A stretch of 64,000 nt of DNA from an uncultured Clostridia bacterium (GTDB lineage: Bacteria > Bacillota > Clostridia > Christensenellales > Borkfalkiaceae): positions 45,624 through 109,623 of the forward strand of contig CALVWX010000002.1 in the NCBI GenBank assembly GCA_944368215.1, written 5' to 3'. The notes beneath the pieces are model-generated. The model had not been told where the DNA came from. It saw only the letters and a list, made by a program, of their open reading frames with translations, and ran no database searches. Every line of letters starts with the position of its first letter. Position 1 is the stretch's first letter. Below, piece after piece: positions 52,627-62,150 of this stretch. The position numbers and the translations under genes were made by a program.

Positions 52627-53367
52627 ATGTCAGGACATTCAAAATGGCACAACATAGCAGCTAAAAAGAGCAAAACAGACGCCGCGCGCGGCGCAGTTTT
52701 CACCAAGATAGGCAGGGAGCTGGCGGTTGCGGCCAAGGGCAACCCCAATCCCGAAACTAACTCCAAACTTGCCGACGTAATCGCAAAGGCCAAGGCGGCA
52801 AACATGCCCAACGACAACATTAAGCGCTCTATTGCAAGAGCTGCAGGCGAACTTTCGGGCAAGGACTACAAGGAACTTACCTACGAAGGATACGGCGTTG
52901 CGGGTTCTGCGGTAATCATAAAAACTCTTACCGATAATGTAAATCGCACGTCAGGCGATATATCGTCCACCATGTCCAAGTGCGGTGGCCAGATGGGCAA
53001 GCCCGGCTGCGTGAGCTATCAGTTCGATAACAAGGGTGTTATCGTAATTGAGAAAACCGTGGCTCTGGACGAGGACACTATGATGGAATACTGCCTCGAA
53101 GCCGAGGCTGAGGACTTTGTTTCCGAGGACGACGTATACGAAGTTTATACCACCCCCGAAGCTTTTTCGTCCGTTCGCAAGTATTTTGAGGACAAGGGCG
53201 TAACCTTCCTCGAAGCTGAAGTTAAAATGGTTCCCCAGAACACAATCACTCTCCCTGCGGACAAGGAGGCAACCTTCATCAAGATGATTGACAAGCTCGA
53301 AGAGCTCGACGACGTTCAGAATGTTTACCACAACGTCGAACTTCCCGAAGAAGACGAGGAAGAATGA
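52627..53367 (+). CDS. yebC: YebC/PmpR-family protein
   Basis: A 246-residue YebC-type protein: MSGHSKWHNIAAKKSKTDA at the N-terminus, then AKAKAANMPNDNIKRSIARA, YEGYGVAG and TLTDNVNRT. The family was annotated as transcriptional regulators; recent work links YebC proteins to relief of ribosome stalling on proline stretches. The gene begins immediately after the methyltransferase stop, with aggtg as ribosome site. The C-terminus is very acidic (PEEDEEE). Confidence 0.93.
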   Translation: MSGHSKWHNIAAKKSKTDAARGAVFTKIGRELAVAAKGNPNPETNSKLADVIAKAKAANMPNDNIKRSIARAAGELSGKDYKELTYEGYGVAGSAVIIKTLTDNVNRTSGDISSTMSKCGGQMGKPGCVSYQFDNKGVIVIEKTVALDEDTMMEYCLEAEAEDFVSEDDVYEVYTTPEAFSSVRKYFEDKGVTFLEAEVKMVPQNTITLPADKEATFIKMIDKLEELDDVQNVYHNVELPEEDEEE

Positions 53368-53390
53368 TTTTTCCGAATAGGTAACATAAA

Positions 53391-53426
53391 GCCGCGGCGC
53401 GTTAAAAACGCGCCGCGGCAATTTTT
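53391..53426 (+). terminator. Terminator of the yebC unit
   Basis: Stem gccgcggcgcgtt / aacgcgccgcggc, 3-nt loop, followed by aatttttt. Confidence 0.9.
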
Positions 53427-53577
53427 TAGCGGTTGACCTGTTATGCATTATTAGAAATAAAATCTTTTCTAAAATTGAATAACACTGCGCACCTTTGCGC
53501 AAAGTATTATTACAAGCGGCAACGCTTTGAAAATAGTTTGTTCGTCAAGGCGTTGTTGCGGTTTGGCGGATAAACGC

Positions 53578-53631
53578 GGGGATTATTCCAAAAACGGAAT
53601 AATCCCCTATGTTGTATAAGGGGAATTTTTT
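53578..53631 (+). promoter_or_regulatory. Candidate attenuator with two exclusive hairpins
   Basis: Hairpin 1 is a perfect 12-bp stem ggggattattcc (53578-53589) / ggaataatcccc (53596-53607). Hairpin 2 uses the same cccc (53604-53607) with aagggg (53618-53623) and is followed by six T residues (53626-53631). The two folds cannot coexist, as in antiterminator/terminator pairs. It lies 25 nt before ATG 53657. The rest of 53427-53577 shows no further features. Confidence 0.5.
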
Positions 53632-53656
53632 GCGCGGAAAAGAAATAGAATAGTGT

Positions 53657-54562
53657 ATGTTTACAAAAAGGCAAGCAGTTCTTTTGGGAATAATGGCAAT
53701 AATACTCGTCGTTGCCGTGGTGCTGTCGTGTTTTTCACGCAGGAGTGATGTCAAAAGCGACGAAATGCGCGTTCTCACTCTATGGCAGATAGATTCGTTT
53801 GAAGGGGGTAAGGGCTCGCGCGCGCAATATCTTCAGGACATGGCCGACAGGTATTTTGAAGATAAACGTGCGTATGTAAGGGTGACGGCGCTATCGGCGG
53901 ATGCTGCGCGGTCTAATATTAACTCAGGTCTGGTTCCTGACATGATATCTTACGGTGCGGGCTTTTACGGCATAGAAAGTTTGGTGAATACGAGTGATTT
54001 TATATCAATGTGCTGGTGCAGAGGGGCATATCTGCTGATTTCTGTCGACGAAAATGCTGATTTTTCGGATGTCAGTGCGGAAAATACAGTGATAAACATC
54101 GGCAAAAATAATTTATCGCGCGCCTGCGCTCTATTCGAAGGGCTTTCCGGTGCACAGTCGGAAGCCTCCACATCGGCTTATGTAAGCCTGATAAACGGCA
54201 AATATAAATATCTTCTCGGCACCCAGCGCGATATCTGCCGCATGCAGACGCGCGGCACAAGTTTTTCCGTCAAGGTGTTAACTTCCTTCAACGACCTTTA
54301 TCAGAATATATCGATTCTTTGCGGTGGCGAAGACTATTTCTATTGCAGAGATTTTATAGCATACCTTATGGCAAATTCGGCGGAGGTGGAAAGCCTTTCG
54401 ATGGTTTCAGACGGAACGGCGAGCAGCGGAATATTCGGCGAAATTGAACGCGCTGAATTTGAGTATGAGTTGAAAAGCTTTGTAAGCCAAGATTATCATA
54501 ACTCTTTACTCGACGCCATTCAAAAGGATGATTTAAATTATTTGAAAAATCTGTTAAAGTGA
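53657..54562 (+). CDS. Lipoprotein resembling an extracellular solute-binding protein
   Basis: A 301-residue protein with an N-terminal hydrophobic segment ending in a plausible lipobox VLSC (Cys25). The mature part starts like family-1 solute-binding proteins (VLTLWQIDSFEGGKGSRAQY, then YFEDKRAYVRVTAL and SGLVPDMISYGAGFYG), suggesting a ligand-binding fold about 100 residues shorter than usual. No transport genes accompany it; it lies 19 nt before murB and may be co-transcribed. No Shine-Dalgarno is visible, and a TAGAAT lies 5 nt before the ATG. It could be a sensor or a cell-wall-associated protein; function is unproven. Confidence 0.72.
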   Translation: MFTKRQAVLLGIMAIILVVAVVLSCFSRRSDVKSDEMRVLTLWQIDSFEGGKGSRAQYLQDMADRYFEDKRAYVRVTALSADAARSNINSGLVPDMISYGAGFYGIESLVNTSDFISMCWCRGAYLLISVDENADFSDVSAENTVINIGKNNLSRACALFEGLSGAQSEASTSAYVSLINGKYKYLLGTQRDICRMQTRGTSFSVKVLTSFNDLYQNISILCGGEDYFYCRDFIAYLMANSAEVESLSMVSDGTASSGIFGEIERAEFEYELKSFVSQDYHNSLLDAIQKDDLNYLKNLLK

Positions 54563-54581
54563 TTGAAAAAGAGCGCAGAAA

Positions 54582-55517
54582 ATGTTATCATATAATAGTG
54601 GAATAAAGGCAATCAAATTCGACAGTGAAAAGATACTTGAGCGCGTTGTTCAAGACAAAGAATTCTCTTTTGCAAAATATACTACATACGGCCTCGGGGG
54701 AGGGGCGCGCGCGGCGTTTTTTCCTAAAAATATGATTGAAGCACGCGCTGTATATGATTACGCAAAGAAGAGCGGGGAGCCGTGGGTAATACTTGCGAAC
54801 GGCTCAAATATACTCGCCTCCGACAAGTACTTCGATGGATTTGTCATCTGTACAAAGTATCTTCAAGGGATTGTTCGCATAGATAAAAATACAATTTTCT
54901 GTCTCTCAGGAACTACGGTTTCGCAGGTGCTGAACTACTGCATTTCGCACGGTTTGGGCTGCCTTGAATACCTTGCGGGAATCCCTGCAAGCATCGGCGG
55001 CATAGCTTGCATGAACGGTGGAGCGGGAGGAAGATACATAAATTCCAATGTACTGTCTGTAAAGCTTTATGACGGAATGGATTGCAATTTATCCAATCAA
55101 AACTGCAAATACACATATAAACATAGTACTATGCGTGATATAAATAGTTTAATTTTAGGTGTATTTCTGTCTGCTTTGACTGATTTTCCGATAAATGTGC
55201 GTAAACGCATAATGGAATATTCGTTAATGCGCGTCCGTCTGCCTAAGGGCAGAAGTTGCGGTTGCGTTTTTAAAAATCCCGATATTCCGCTTAAAGGGGG
55301 CATGGTGTCCGCGGGCAGGATTATTCAGGATTGCGGGCTTGCAGGATACGGCTCTCCAAGGGCTTATGTTTCGCCCGAACATTGCAATTTTATTATAAAT
55401 AACGGCTCTTCTGCCAATGAAATTTATAATCTCATTCAAAACGTAAAAAGCATTGTATTGGAAAAATGCGGCGTTGAGCTTGATGAAGAGGTTGTTTACA
55501 TAGGCGATTTCAGTTGA
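54582..55517 (+). CDS. murB: UDP-N-acetylenolpyruvoylglucosamine reductase MurB
   Basis: A 311-residue FAD enzyme that reduces UDP-GlcNAc-enolpyruvate to UDP-MurNAc in the cytosol. FAD-binding patterns are TTYGLGGGARA, WVILANGSNIL and EYLAGIPASIGGIACMNGG; the C-terminal substrate domain has GRSCGCVFKNP and SPEHCNFIINN. The proton donor serine of the usual GS(V/F)FKNP block is cysteine here (CGCVFKNP), a replacement that chemistry allows. Start ATG 54582 is the only suitable codon; a ribosome site is weak. Confidence 0.93.
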   Translation: MLSYNSGIKAIKFDSEKILERVVQDKEFSFAKYTTYGLGGGARAAFFPKNMIEARAVYDYAKKSGEPWVILANGSNILASDKYFDGFVICTKYLQGIVRIDKNTIFCLSGTTVSQVLNYCISHGLGCLEYLAGIPASIGGIACMNGGAGGRYINSNVLSVKLYDGMDCNLSNQNCKYTYKHSTMRDINSLILGVFLSALTDFPINVRKRIMEYSLMRVRLPKGRSCGCVFKNPDIPLKGGMVSAGRIIQDCGLAGYGSPRAYVSPEHCNFIINNGSSANEIYNLIQNVKSIVLEKCGVELDEEVVYIGDFS

Positions 55518-55633
55518 TTTGCATTGTGTCATTTAATCGTAGTTAAGTAAGGTTTTATTGCTGGCTTATCGCCTGTTGTTTTACGTATTTTTAAATTTAC
55601 AATCTACTATGTCATACATAATCGGAGAAAATA

Positions 55634-56410
55634 ATGATTCTGACTGCAGATTATCATACTCATACGCCGTATTCTCACGGCAAAAATACCGTCCTCGAAA
55701 ATGCCCTTGCGGCAAAAGACAAGGGCTTGAAGGAAGTTGCAATTACCGACCATGGCTTCAACCATTTGTTGTTCGGGCTGAAGCGCAAGCGCCTGCCCGA
55801 CCTCCGTGCCGAAATTGAAGAGGCTAAAAAACTCACCGGCATCAATGTTCTTATGGGAATGGAGAGCAATTTAATTTCCCTCGACGGCAAAACCGATATG
55901 AAGGAGAGCGAACTTCCCGCCTTTGATATATATCTTTGCGGCATTCACGAGGTGTTGCGTTATTCGTCTATATCCGATGCTTACAACATTATGTTTGTAA
56001 ATTACGTTGCATATAAAAGGGGTAAGCGTCCGTCTGATAAAATCGTCAAAAATACTACGCGCGCATATGTCAATGCCGTAAAAAATAATCCGATAGATAT
56101 TCTTACGCATATTAATTACAAGTGTTGCTGCGATCTTAAAGAAGTTGCCAAAGTCTGCGCCGATTACGGAACCTATATCGAAATTAATACCAAAAAGCGC
56201 CACGTTTCGGGCGAGGAACTCAATATGATGGCTGCAACAGGGGTGCGTTTCATTATCGATTCCGACGCGCATTCGGCCGACAGAGTTGGTGATACCGCGA
56301 TAGCCGAACAGTTACTCGCCGAGGCCGATATCCCTTTGGAGCAAATTGATAATATTGACGGCCGCCTGCCCTCGTTCAGGCTTGCCGAGTATAAAAAATT
56401 ACATGGCTAA
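55634..56410 (+). CDS. PHP-domain phosphoesterase
   Basis: A 258-residue PHP protein with the expected metal-binding motifs: DYHTHTPYSHG at the N-terminus, AITDHGF at ~38, a central Glu/His (GMESN; GIHEVL), the HINYK region and the C-terminal IDSDAH. Relatives include histidinol-phosphatase-like and nucleotide-cleaving phosphoesterases. In many Bacillota this gene sits between murB and rapZ-yvcK-whiA; here rapZ and yvcK are absent and whiA follows directly with an 8-base overlap. Preceded by cggag. The 116-nt gap before it holds nothing else recognisable. Confidence 0.9.
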   Translation: MILTADYHTHTPYSHGKNTVLENALAAKDKGLKEVAITDHGFNHLLFGLKRKRLPDLRAEIEEAKKLTGINVLMGMESNLISLDGKTDMKESELPAFDIYLCGIHEVLRYSSISDAYNIMFVNYVAYKRGKRPSDKIVKNTTRAYVNAVKNNPIDILTHINYKCCCDLKEVAKVCADYGTYIEINTKKRHVSGEELNMMAATGVRFIIDSDAHSADRVGDTAIAEQLLAEADIPLEQIDNIDGRLPSFRLAEYKKLHG

Positions 56411-57353
56411 TTTTACTGAAGAAATCAAAAATGAAATAATGGATAACGGCATAGAACGGGAGTGTTGCGTGCTCGCGTTCCTTTCGGCGTGCATCCGTAC
56501 CAGCGGAAGCATTATTTCTAAAAACGGCAATTTCGGTTTTGAAATCGTAACAGAAAACGAGAGAACGGCCGAGTTTTTGAGCGATATGCTCGATAACCGC
56601 TTGGGTATATCCCTTTCAAGAGCGGGCGTTGAGTTTGATAAATTCACTGGCAGGGACAAGCTTACCATCGCCTGCGTAGACAATAAGACGACTGAGCTTT
56701 TAAAGCAGCTTAAAATAATCAGATGCAGTTCCGACGGCTATTCCCTGACTTTCGGCATAGACGATGAACTCGTTCGGAAAGAGTGTTGCGTTGCGTCCTA
56801 TCTTAAAGGGGCATTCCTCGGCGGCGGGAGCTGTACGATTCCCGACGAGAACAGTTACAGCCGCACGGGCTACCACTTCGAGGTCGTCTTTTCCAATAAA
56901 ATCACGGCCGGCGACTTTTGCGACCTTTTGTGCTCGCTCGACGTTCTGGCAAAGCTCGTCGCGCGCAAAGAGAGCGCGGTAGTTTACGTCAAGAGCAAGG
57001 AAGTTATCTCCGACCTGCTCAATGCGATGAGCGTCGAAAATTGTCTGCAAAAGCTCAACCGCCTCGTAGAACTTAAGGATAAAACAAACAACGTCAACCG
57101 CGCCAGCAACTGCTCTGCATCAAATATTGACAAGACGGTTACCGCTTCCGTCAATCAGATAAGCGCGATAGAGACCATCCGCCAGACTATTGGGCTAAAA
57201 AACCTTACGCCCATACTTTTCGAAGTGGCCGAAGCGCGCCTTGCCGACCCCAACGCGTCCATGCAGGAGCTTGCCGACAGGCTGGAAATAACCAAAAGCT
57301 GTATAAATCACCGCATGAGAAAGATTATACAGATAGCTAATCAGCTTTTATAA
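56403..57353 (+). CDS. whiA: DNA-binding protein WhiA
   Basis: A 316-residue WhiA protein: two LAGLIDADG-like repeats without nuclease residues (LAFLSACIRTSGSI; ASYLKGAFLGGGSC) and a C-terminal helix-turn-helix (MQELADRLEITKSCINHRM). In Bacillus WhiA influences chromosome segregation and cell division; in Streptomyces it controls sporulation genes. The start ATG 56403 overlaps the PHP gene by 8 bases; an earlier ATG in the same frame (56346) lies inside that gene and is not needed. It is followed 15 nt later by dnaE. Confidence 0.95.
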   Translation: MANFTEEIKNEIMDNGIERECCVLAFLSACIRTSGSIISKNGNFGFEIVTENERTAEFLSDMLDNRLGISLSRAGVEFDKFTGRDKLTIACVDNKTTELLKQLKIIRCSSDGYSLTFGIDDELVRKECCVASYLKGAFLGGGSCTIPDENSYSRTGYHFEVVFSNKITAGDFCDLLCSLDVLAKLVARKESAVVYVKSKEVISDLLNAMSVENCLQKLNRLVELKDKTNNVNRASNCSASNIDKTVTASVNQISAIETIRQTIGLKNLTPILFEVAEARLADPNASMQELADRLEITKSCINHRMRKIIQIANQLL

Positions 57354-57368
57354 AATTCAAGGAAGAAC

Positions 57369-60300
57369 ATGACAGATTTTGTACATTTACACGTGCACAC
57401 CGAATATTCCCTTCTGGACGGTGCATGCAAAATTGACAACCTGATAAGTTATTGTAAAAAGAACGGAGTGGACACCGTCTGCATTACCGACCACGGCAAT
57501 ATGTACGGTACCCTGCATTTTGCCGAAAAAGCTGCTATTGCGGGCATAAAATATATAATCGGCTGCGAGTTTTACGTCACGCGCGACATGCACGATAAAT
57601 CGCAGAATATCTCCGAGCATCTCATTCTGCTCGCCAAAAACAAGGCGGGCTATAAAAACCTCGTCCAGCTCGATTCCATGGCCTTTGTGGACGGATTCTA
57701 TTACAAACCCAAAATAGACTATAATGTCCTCAGTGAGCATTCCGAAGGGGTAATATGCCTTTCCGCCTGCCTTGCCGGCGGCATTCCCCGCCGACTTTTA
57801 GACGGCGACGAGGAAGGGGCTGAAAAACTCGCGCTGCAGCTCAAGGAAATTTTCGGCGAAGATTTTTATATCGAAATTCAGGACCACGGCATTCCCGAAG
57901 AAAAACGCGTTCTGCCCATGCTCGTTGCTTTGGCAAAAAAAATAGGCGTAGAAATTGTTGCGACCAACGATGTGCACTACATAACCAAGGCCGAAGCCGA
58001 GATGCAGGATGTTCTCATGTGCATTCAGATGAAAAAGACGCTCGACGACCCCAAGCGCATGAAGTTCGATACGCAGGAGTTTTATTTTAAATCGGGCGAT
58101 GAAATGGCTGAGCTCTTTTCGGCCTATCCCGAAGCCATTGCCAATACGCGCGTAATTGCAGACAAAGTCACCGAGCCTGCCTTCAATCTCGATAAAAAGG
58201 GTTATCCCATCCGCGATACGTCGCTCATACCCGGGTATACCCCGCCCGACGGCTCAACTCCGCCCGAATATCTGAGGAAACTTACTGCCGAAGGCCTCAA
58301 ACGCCGCTACGGCGAGGTGACGAAGAGGGAACTCGACCGCGCCGAATATGAACTGGGCGTCATAATAGGCATGGGCTTTGCCGAATATTATCTGATAGTT
58401 TGGGACTTCATCAACTGGTCAAAAGACCACGGCATTCCCGTAGGTCCTGGGCGCGGCTCTGGCGTCAGTTCTATAGTCGCTTACGCTATAGGCATAACCG
58501 ACGTTGAGCCTTTGCAGTACGACTTGCTTTTCGAACGTTTCCTTAACCCCGACCGCGTATCCATGCCCGACTTCGATATCGACTTCTGCACCGACAGGCG
58601 CAGCGAAACTATCGAGTACGTCCGTCAGAAGTACCATCCCGAAAACGTCTGCCAGATAGTGACTTTCGGCACCATGGCGGCAAAAAACTCCATAAAGGAT
58701 GTCGGCAGGGTTATGCGCGTGCCCTATTCGGAAACGGACAGGCTGACCAAAATAATGGACGGCAAAACGTCTATAGGCGACCTTTTAGGCCGCAGAATCG
58801 AAGGCGCGCGTGCGGCGTATGAGGCCGAAACCGACCCCGATAAGAAGGCGGAAGCCGAGGGCAAATTCAACGACCTCAAGGCTGCGCGCAACGGCGAATT
58901 CTGCGAAATTTATGAAACCGACGATACGCTCCGCCGCGTAATCGACATGGCCATGCAGATAGAAGGCATGCCCCGCCAGACGGGTATGCACGCCGCGGGC
59001 GTCGTCATCTGCCGCAAAAAAATAGCCGACAACGTTCCTTTATCGCGCAACGGCGAAGATATAACCACACAGTTCGTCGCTAAGGAAATCGAAGCGCTCG
59101 GCATGCTGAAGATGGACTTTCTTGCACTCGTCACTCTCACCGATATCAAAAAGTGCAAGGATTATATACTTGAAAATCACGGACTCGAGGTCGATTTTAA
59201 TAAAATAGGCTATAAAGACGAGGGTGCGTATTCGCTCATATCCGAAGGCGACACTGACGGCGTGTTCCAGCTCGAAGCCGGCGGCATGAAGAAGTTCATG
59301 CGCCAGCTTAAGCCCGACTGTCTCGAAGACCTGATAGCGGGCGTTTCGCTCTACCGCCCCGGACCTATGCGCTTTATCGACAGTTTCTGCAACCGCAAGC
59401 ACGGCCTCGAGCCCATAACTTACGACTGTCCCGAAGAGGAGAAGATACTAAAGGTCACTTACGGCATACCGGTCTATCAGGAACAGGTCATGCAGATTTT
59501 TCAGTATCTCGCGGGATTCTCGCTCGGCGAAGCAGACCTCGTCCGCCGCGCCATGGGCAAGAAGGATAAAAAGACGCTTATGGCGCAGAAGGAGAAATTC
59601 ATCAACGGCGGCATAAGCGATACCAACGGCAGCACCATAGTCGGTTGCGTCAAAAACGGCATATCTGCCGAAGTTGCCTCCAAAATTTTCGCCGACATGG
59701 AAGGGTTTGCGTCCTACGCATTCAACAAATCGCATGCGGCGGCCTACGCAACGCTCGCATACCAGACGGCGTGGCTCAAAAAGTATTACTGCAAAGAATT
59801 TATCTGCGCTCTGTTGAATAACCGCCTCAACAAGATTGAGGAAATTACAAAATACGTTCTCTATCTCAAGGATAAGGGAATAAAGGTCCTTCCGCCCGAT
59901 ATAAACAAGTCTAAAACGGTATTCTCCGTTCAGGACGGCGGCGTGCGCTTCGGCCTTTCGGCCCTCAAGGGTACGGGGCAGAGCGCTATCGACGACGTAA
60001 TCGCCGAGCGCGGAAAGAACGGCCCGTTCAAAGACTTCTCCGATTTCGTGCTGCGTTGTGCGCCCTTTGTCAACAAGCGCATAATTGAAGGTCTTATTCT
60101 CGCGGGCGCATTCGACGGTATGGGCATTGCCCGCTCGAGGCTTTTCGCCGTGTATGATGATGTTTATTCGCGTGCAACGGGCATAAACAAGCAAAAGAGC
60201 GGCGCTCAGATGTCGCTCTTCGGCGAGTTTATAGAGGAAGAGAAGCTTACGGTAGAATATCCCGATATTCCTGAATATGACGTCATGGAAAAGCTCGCCA

Positions 60301-60971
60301 AAGAAAAACAGGTGCTCGGTGTGTACGTAAGCGGGCATCCTTTCGATAAATACAAGGCGGCTTTCAGAGATAAAAATTTCAACTGCTCCATGCTCGAATA
60401 CGTTGAAGACGAGGACGGCAACCGCACCTATCCGCAGGTCGAACAGGGCATGCAGGTTGAAATGGGCGGCATAATATCGGCTTACCGCCGCACGACGACC
60501 AAGCGCACGGGCGCGATAATGGCTTTTGTCACCGTTGAAGACGTCTACGGCTCGGTTGAATGCGTCGCTTTTCCCGCCATATTCGAAAGGGTAAAAGCTG
60601 CTATAGCCAACGATAAAATTGTCATTATTAAAGGCAAACTCGACCTTGACGGCGGCAAGGAACCTTCGGTAATTCTCGACGACCTGCAGGAATTTGACGC
60701 CGAAGCATATGAAGGCAGGACCGGCGGAGCGAAAAAGGCGGCTCCGGCTTCCCGCAAACAGCCCGTTCTGTGGCTAAACGCCACAGCTCTCTCCGACGCT
60801 GATTTTGATGATTTCGTGTCAATGCTTTCAAATTACGAGGGACAGACAGTGTGCGCTATAGTCAGGGACGGCAAAAAATACAGGCTCCCCACAGGAGTAA
60901 ACTATTGCCGCGGACTGCTTGCCGAACTTTCTACTTTCATTTACGAAAAAGATATTAAATATGTTGAATAA
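57369..60971 (+). CDS. dnaE: DNA polymerase III subunit alpha, DnaE type
   Basis: A 1,200-residue C-family replicative polymerase. The PHP domain (~1-200) keeps the metal motifs (HLHVHTEYSLLDG, ITDHGNMYG). The palm has the catalytic pair in MPDFDIDFC (~395-403) and fingers ~430-800 (SISYRP-like block SLYRPGPMRFID; FASYAFNKSHAAAYA). A tandem helix-hairpin-helix precedes an OB-fold (~990-1100: MGGIISAYRRTTTKRTG). The length fits the DnaE1/DnaE3 groups. Ribosome site aaggaag lies 8 nt upstream. Confidence 0.97.
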   Translation: MTDFVHLHVHTEYSLLDGACKIDNLISYCKKNGVDTVCITDHGNMYGTLHFAEKAAIAGIKYIIGCEFYVTRDMHDKSQNISEHLILLAKNKAGYKNLVQLDSMAFVDGFYYKPKIDYNVLSEHSEGVICLSACLAGGIPRRLLDGDEEGAEKLALQLKEIFGEDFYIEIQDHGIPEEKRVLPMLVALAKKIGVEIVATNDVHYITKAEAEMQDVLMCIQMKKTLDDPKRMKFDTQEFYFKSGDEMAELFSAYPEAIANTRVIADKVTEPAFNLDKKGYPIRDTSLIPGYTPPDGSTPPEYLRKLTAEGLKRRYGEVTKRELDRAEYELGVIIGMGFAEYYLIVWDFINWSKDHGIPVGPGRGSGVSSIVAYAIGITDVEPLQYDLLFERFLNPDRVSMPDFDIDFCTDRRSETIEYVRQKYHPENVCQIVTFGTMAAKNSIKDVGRVMRVPYSETDRLTKIMDGKTSIGDLLGRRIEGARAAYEAETDPDKKAEAEGKFNDLKAARNGEFCEIYETDDTLRRVIDMAMQIEGMPRQTGMHAAGVVICRKKIADNVPLSRNGEDITTQFVAKEIEALGMLKMDFLALVTLTDIKKCKDYILENHGLEVDFNKIGYKDEGAYSLISEGDTDGVFQLEAGGMKKFMRQLKPDCLEDLIAGVSLYRPGPMRFIDSFCNRKHGLEPITYDCPEEEKILKVTYGIPVYQEQVMQIFQYLAGFSLGEADLVRRAMGKKDKKTLMAQKEKFINGGISDTNGSTIVGCVKNGISAEVASKIFADMEGFASYAFNKSHAAAYATLAYQTAWLKKYYCKEFICALLNNRLNKIEEITKYVLYLKDKGIKVLPPDINKSKTVFSVQDGGVRFGLSALKGTGQSAIDDVIAERGKNGPFKDFSDFVLRCAPFVNKRIIEGLILAGAFDGMGIARSRLFAVYDDVYSRATGINKQKSGAQMSLFGEFIEEEKLTVEYPDIPEYDVMEKLAKEKQVLGVYVSGHPFDKYKAAFRDKNFNCSMLEYVEDEDGNRTYPQVEQGMQVEMGGIISAYRRTTTKRTGAIMAFVTVEDVYGSVECVAFPAIFERVKAAIANDKIVIIKGKLDLDGGKEPSVILDDLQEFDAEAYEGRTGGAKKAAPASRKQPVLWLNATALSDADFDDFVSMLSNYEGQTVCAIVRDGKKYRLPTGVNYCRGLLAELSTFIYEKDIKYVE

Positions 60972-60988
60972 AAATATTTGAAAAAGGG

Positions 60989-61017
60989 TTGTAAATATTC
61001 TTCTTATCTGTTATAAT
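60989..61017 (+). promoter_or_regulatory. Promoter of pfkA
   Basis: TTGTAA (60989-60994), 17-nt spacer, TATAAT (61012-61017), giving a leader of ~80 nt before ATG 61106 with a cggagga ribosome site. Confidence 0.78.
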
Positions 61018-61105
61018 ATAAAATGGAAATGATGAAAAGGCGTTGCGGCAAAGGGGGCAAGCGGGTAAAATCCGTGCGCAGCGCGATTTTTCGGAGGAAT
61101 GAATT

Positions 61106-62068
61106 ATGAAAAGGATAGGCTTGCTTACGAGTGGCGGAGATGCTCCCGGCATGAACGCCTGCATCAGGGCTGTTGTGCGTACTGCTCTCTATTACGGTAT
61201 GGAAGTCTACGGAATCGAGCGCGGCTATCAGGGCCTCATCGACGACGAAATGGTTTCCATGGAAATGCGCTCCGTTTCCGACATCGTTCAGAGGGGCGGC
61301 ACCAAGCTCCGCACCGCAAGGTGCCTCGAGATGCTTACCAAAGAGGGGCAGAAGAAAGCGGTAAGAACGCTTGAAGCGCGTGGCATAGAGGGGCTTGTCG
61401 TCATCGGCGGCGACGGCTCGTTCAGGGGCGCAAAGTGCCTTTCCGAAGAATATGGAATCCCCACAATAGGCATACCCGGCACTATCGACAACGACCTTGA
61501 ATATACCGATTATACCCTCGGATTCGATACAGCGGTCAATACCTGCATAGACGTTATCAACAAACTGCGCGACACCATGACCTCGCACGAAAGAATTTCC
61601 GTTGTCGAAGTTATGGGAAGGCGTTGCGGCGACATTGCTCTGTATGCGGGAATAGCTTCCGGCGCCGAAATAATAGTAGTGCCCGAAGTCGTTTTCGACC
61701 TCGACGATATCGTCATGCGCATAAACCGCTCGCGTGCAAACGGCAAACATTCCAATATCGTCGTTGTTGCCGAGGGTGTGTGCACGGCAGAAGAGTTTGC
61801 AAAACAACTTCAGTCTGTTACAACCTATTCTGTAAGGCCTACCACGATAGGCCATATCCAGCGCGGCGGTTCGCCTTCGATGGCAGACAGAATGCTCGCT
61901 GCCCAGTTCGGCAATAAAGCCGTAAGACTTCTGAACGAGGGCATCGGCAATCGCGTAGTCGGTATTCATAAGAATGAAATTATCGATATGGATATAATAG
62001 AAGCGGTGAGCATGAAGAAGAAGTTCAATTACGAACTCTACGAAACGCTTCAGATGATTTCTATGTAA
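61106..62068 (+). CDS. pfkA: ATP-dependent 6-phosphofructokinase
   Basis: A 320-residue glycolytic kinase converting fructose-6-phosphate to fructose-1,6-bisphosphate. ATP site: GLLTSGGDAPGMNA and GGDGSFRGA, with Gly rather than Lys after GGDG, which is the ATP rather than pyrophosphate type. Catalytic Asp in GTIDNDL, substrate residues in MGRRCG. A terminator separates it from the PfkB-family kinase downstream. Confidence 0.97.
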   Translation: MKRIGLLTSGGDAPGMNACIRAVVRTALYYGMEVYGIERGYQGLIDDEMVSMEMRSVSDIVQRGGTKLRTARCLEMLTKEGQKKAVRTLEARGIEGLVVIGGDGSFRGAKCLSEEYGIPTIGIPGTIDNDLEYTDYTLGFDTAVNTCIDVINKLRDTMTSHERISVVEVMGRRCGDIALYAGIASGAEIIVVPEVVFDLDDIVMRINRSRANGKHSNIVVVAEGVCTAEEFAKQLQSVTTYSVRPTTIGHIQRGGSPSMADRMLAAQFGNKAVRLLNEGIGNRVVGIHKNEIIDMDIIEAVSMKKKFNYELYETLQMISM

Positions 62069-62078
62069 TTTACTTACG

Positions 62079-62105
62079 AAGCCGCTTTGTTTTAAGCGGC
62101 TTTAT
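62079..62105 (+). terminator. Terminator of pfkA
   Basis: Stem aagccgctt / aagcggctt with a 6-nt loop and a short T-run (tttat). Confidence 0.75.
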
Positions 62106-62150
62106 CTATGCCCGAAAAATTAATATATAGTCAAAGGGGAAAATATTTTA

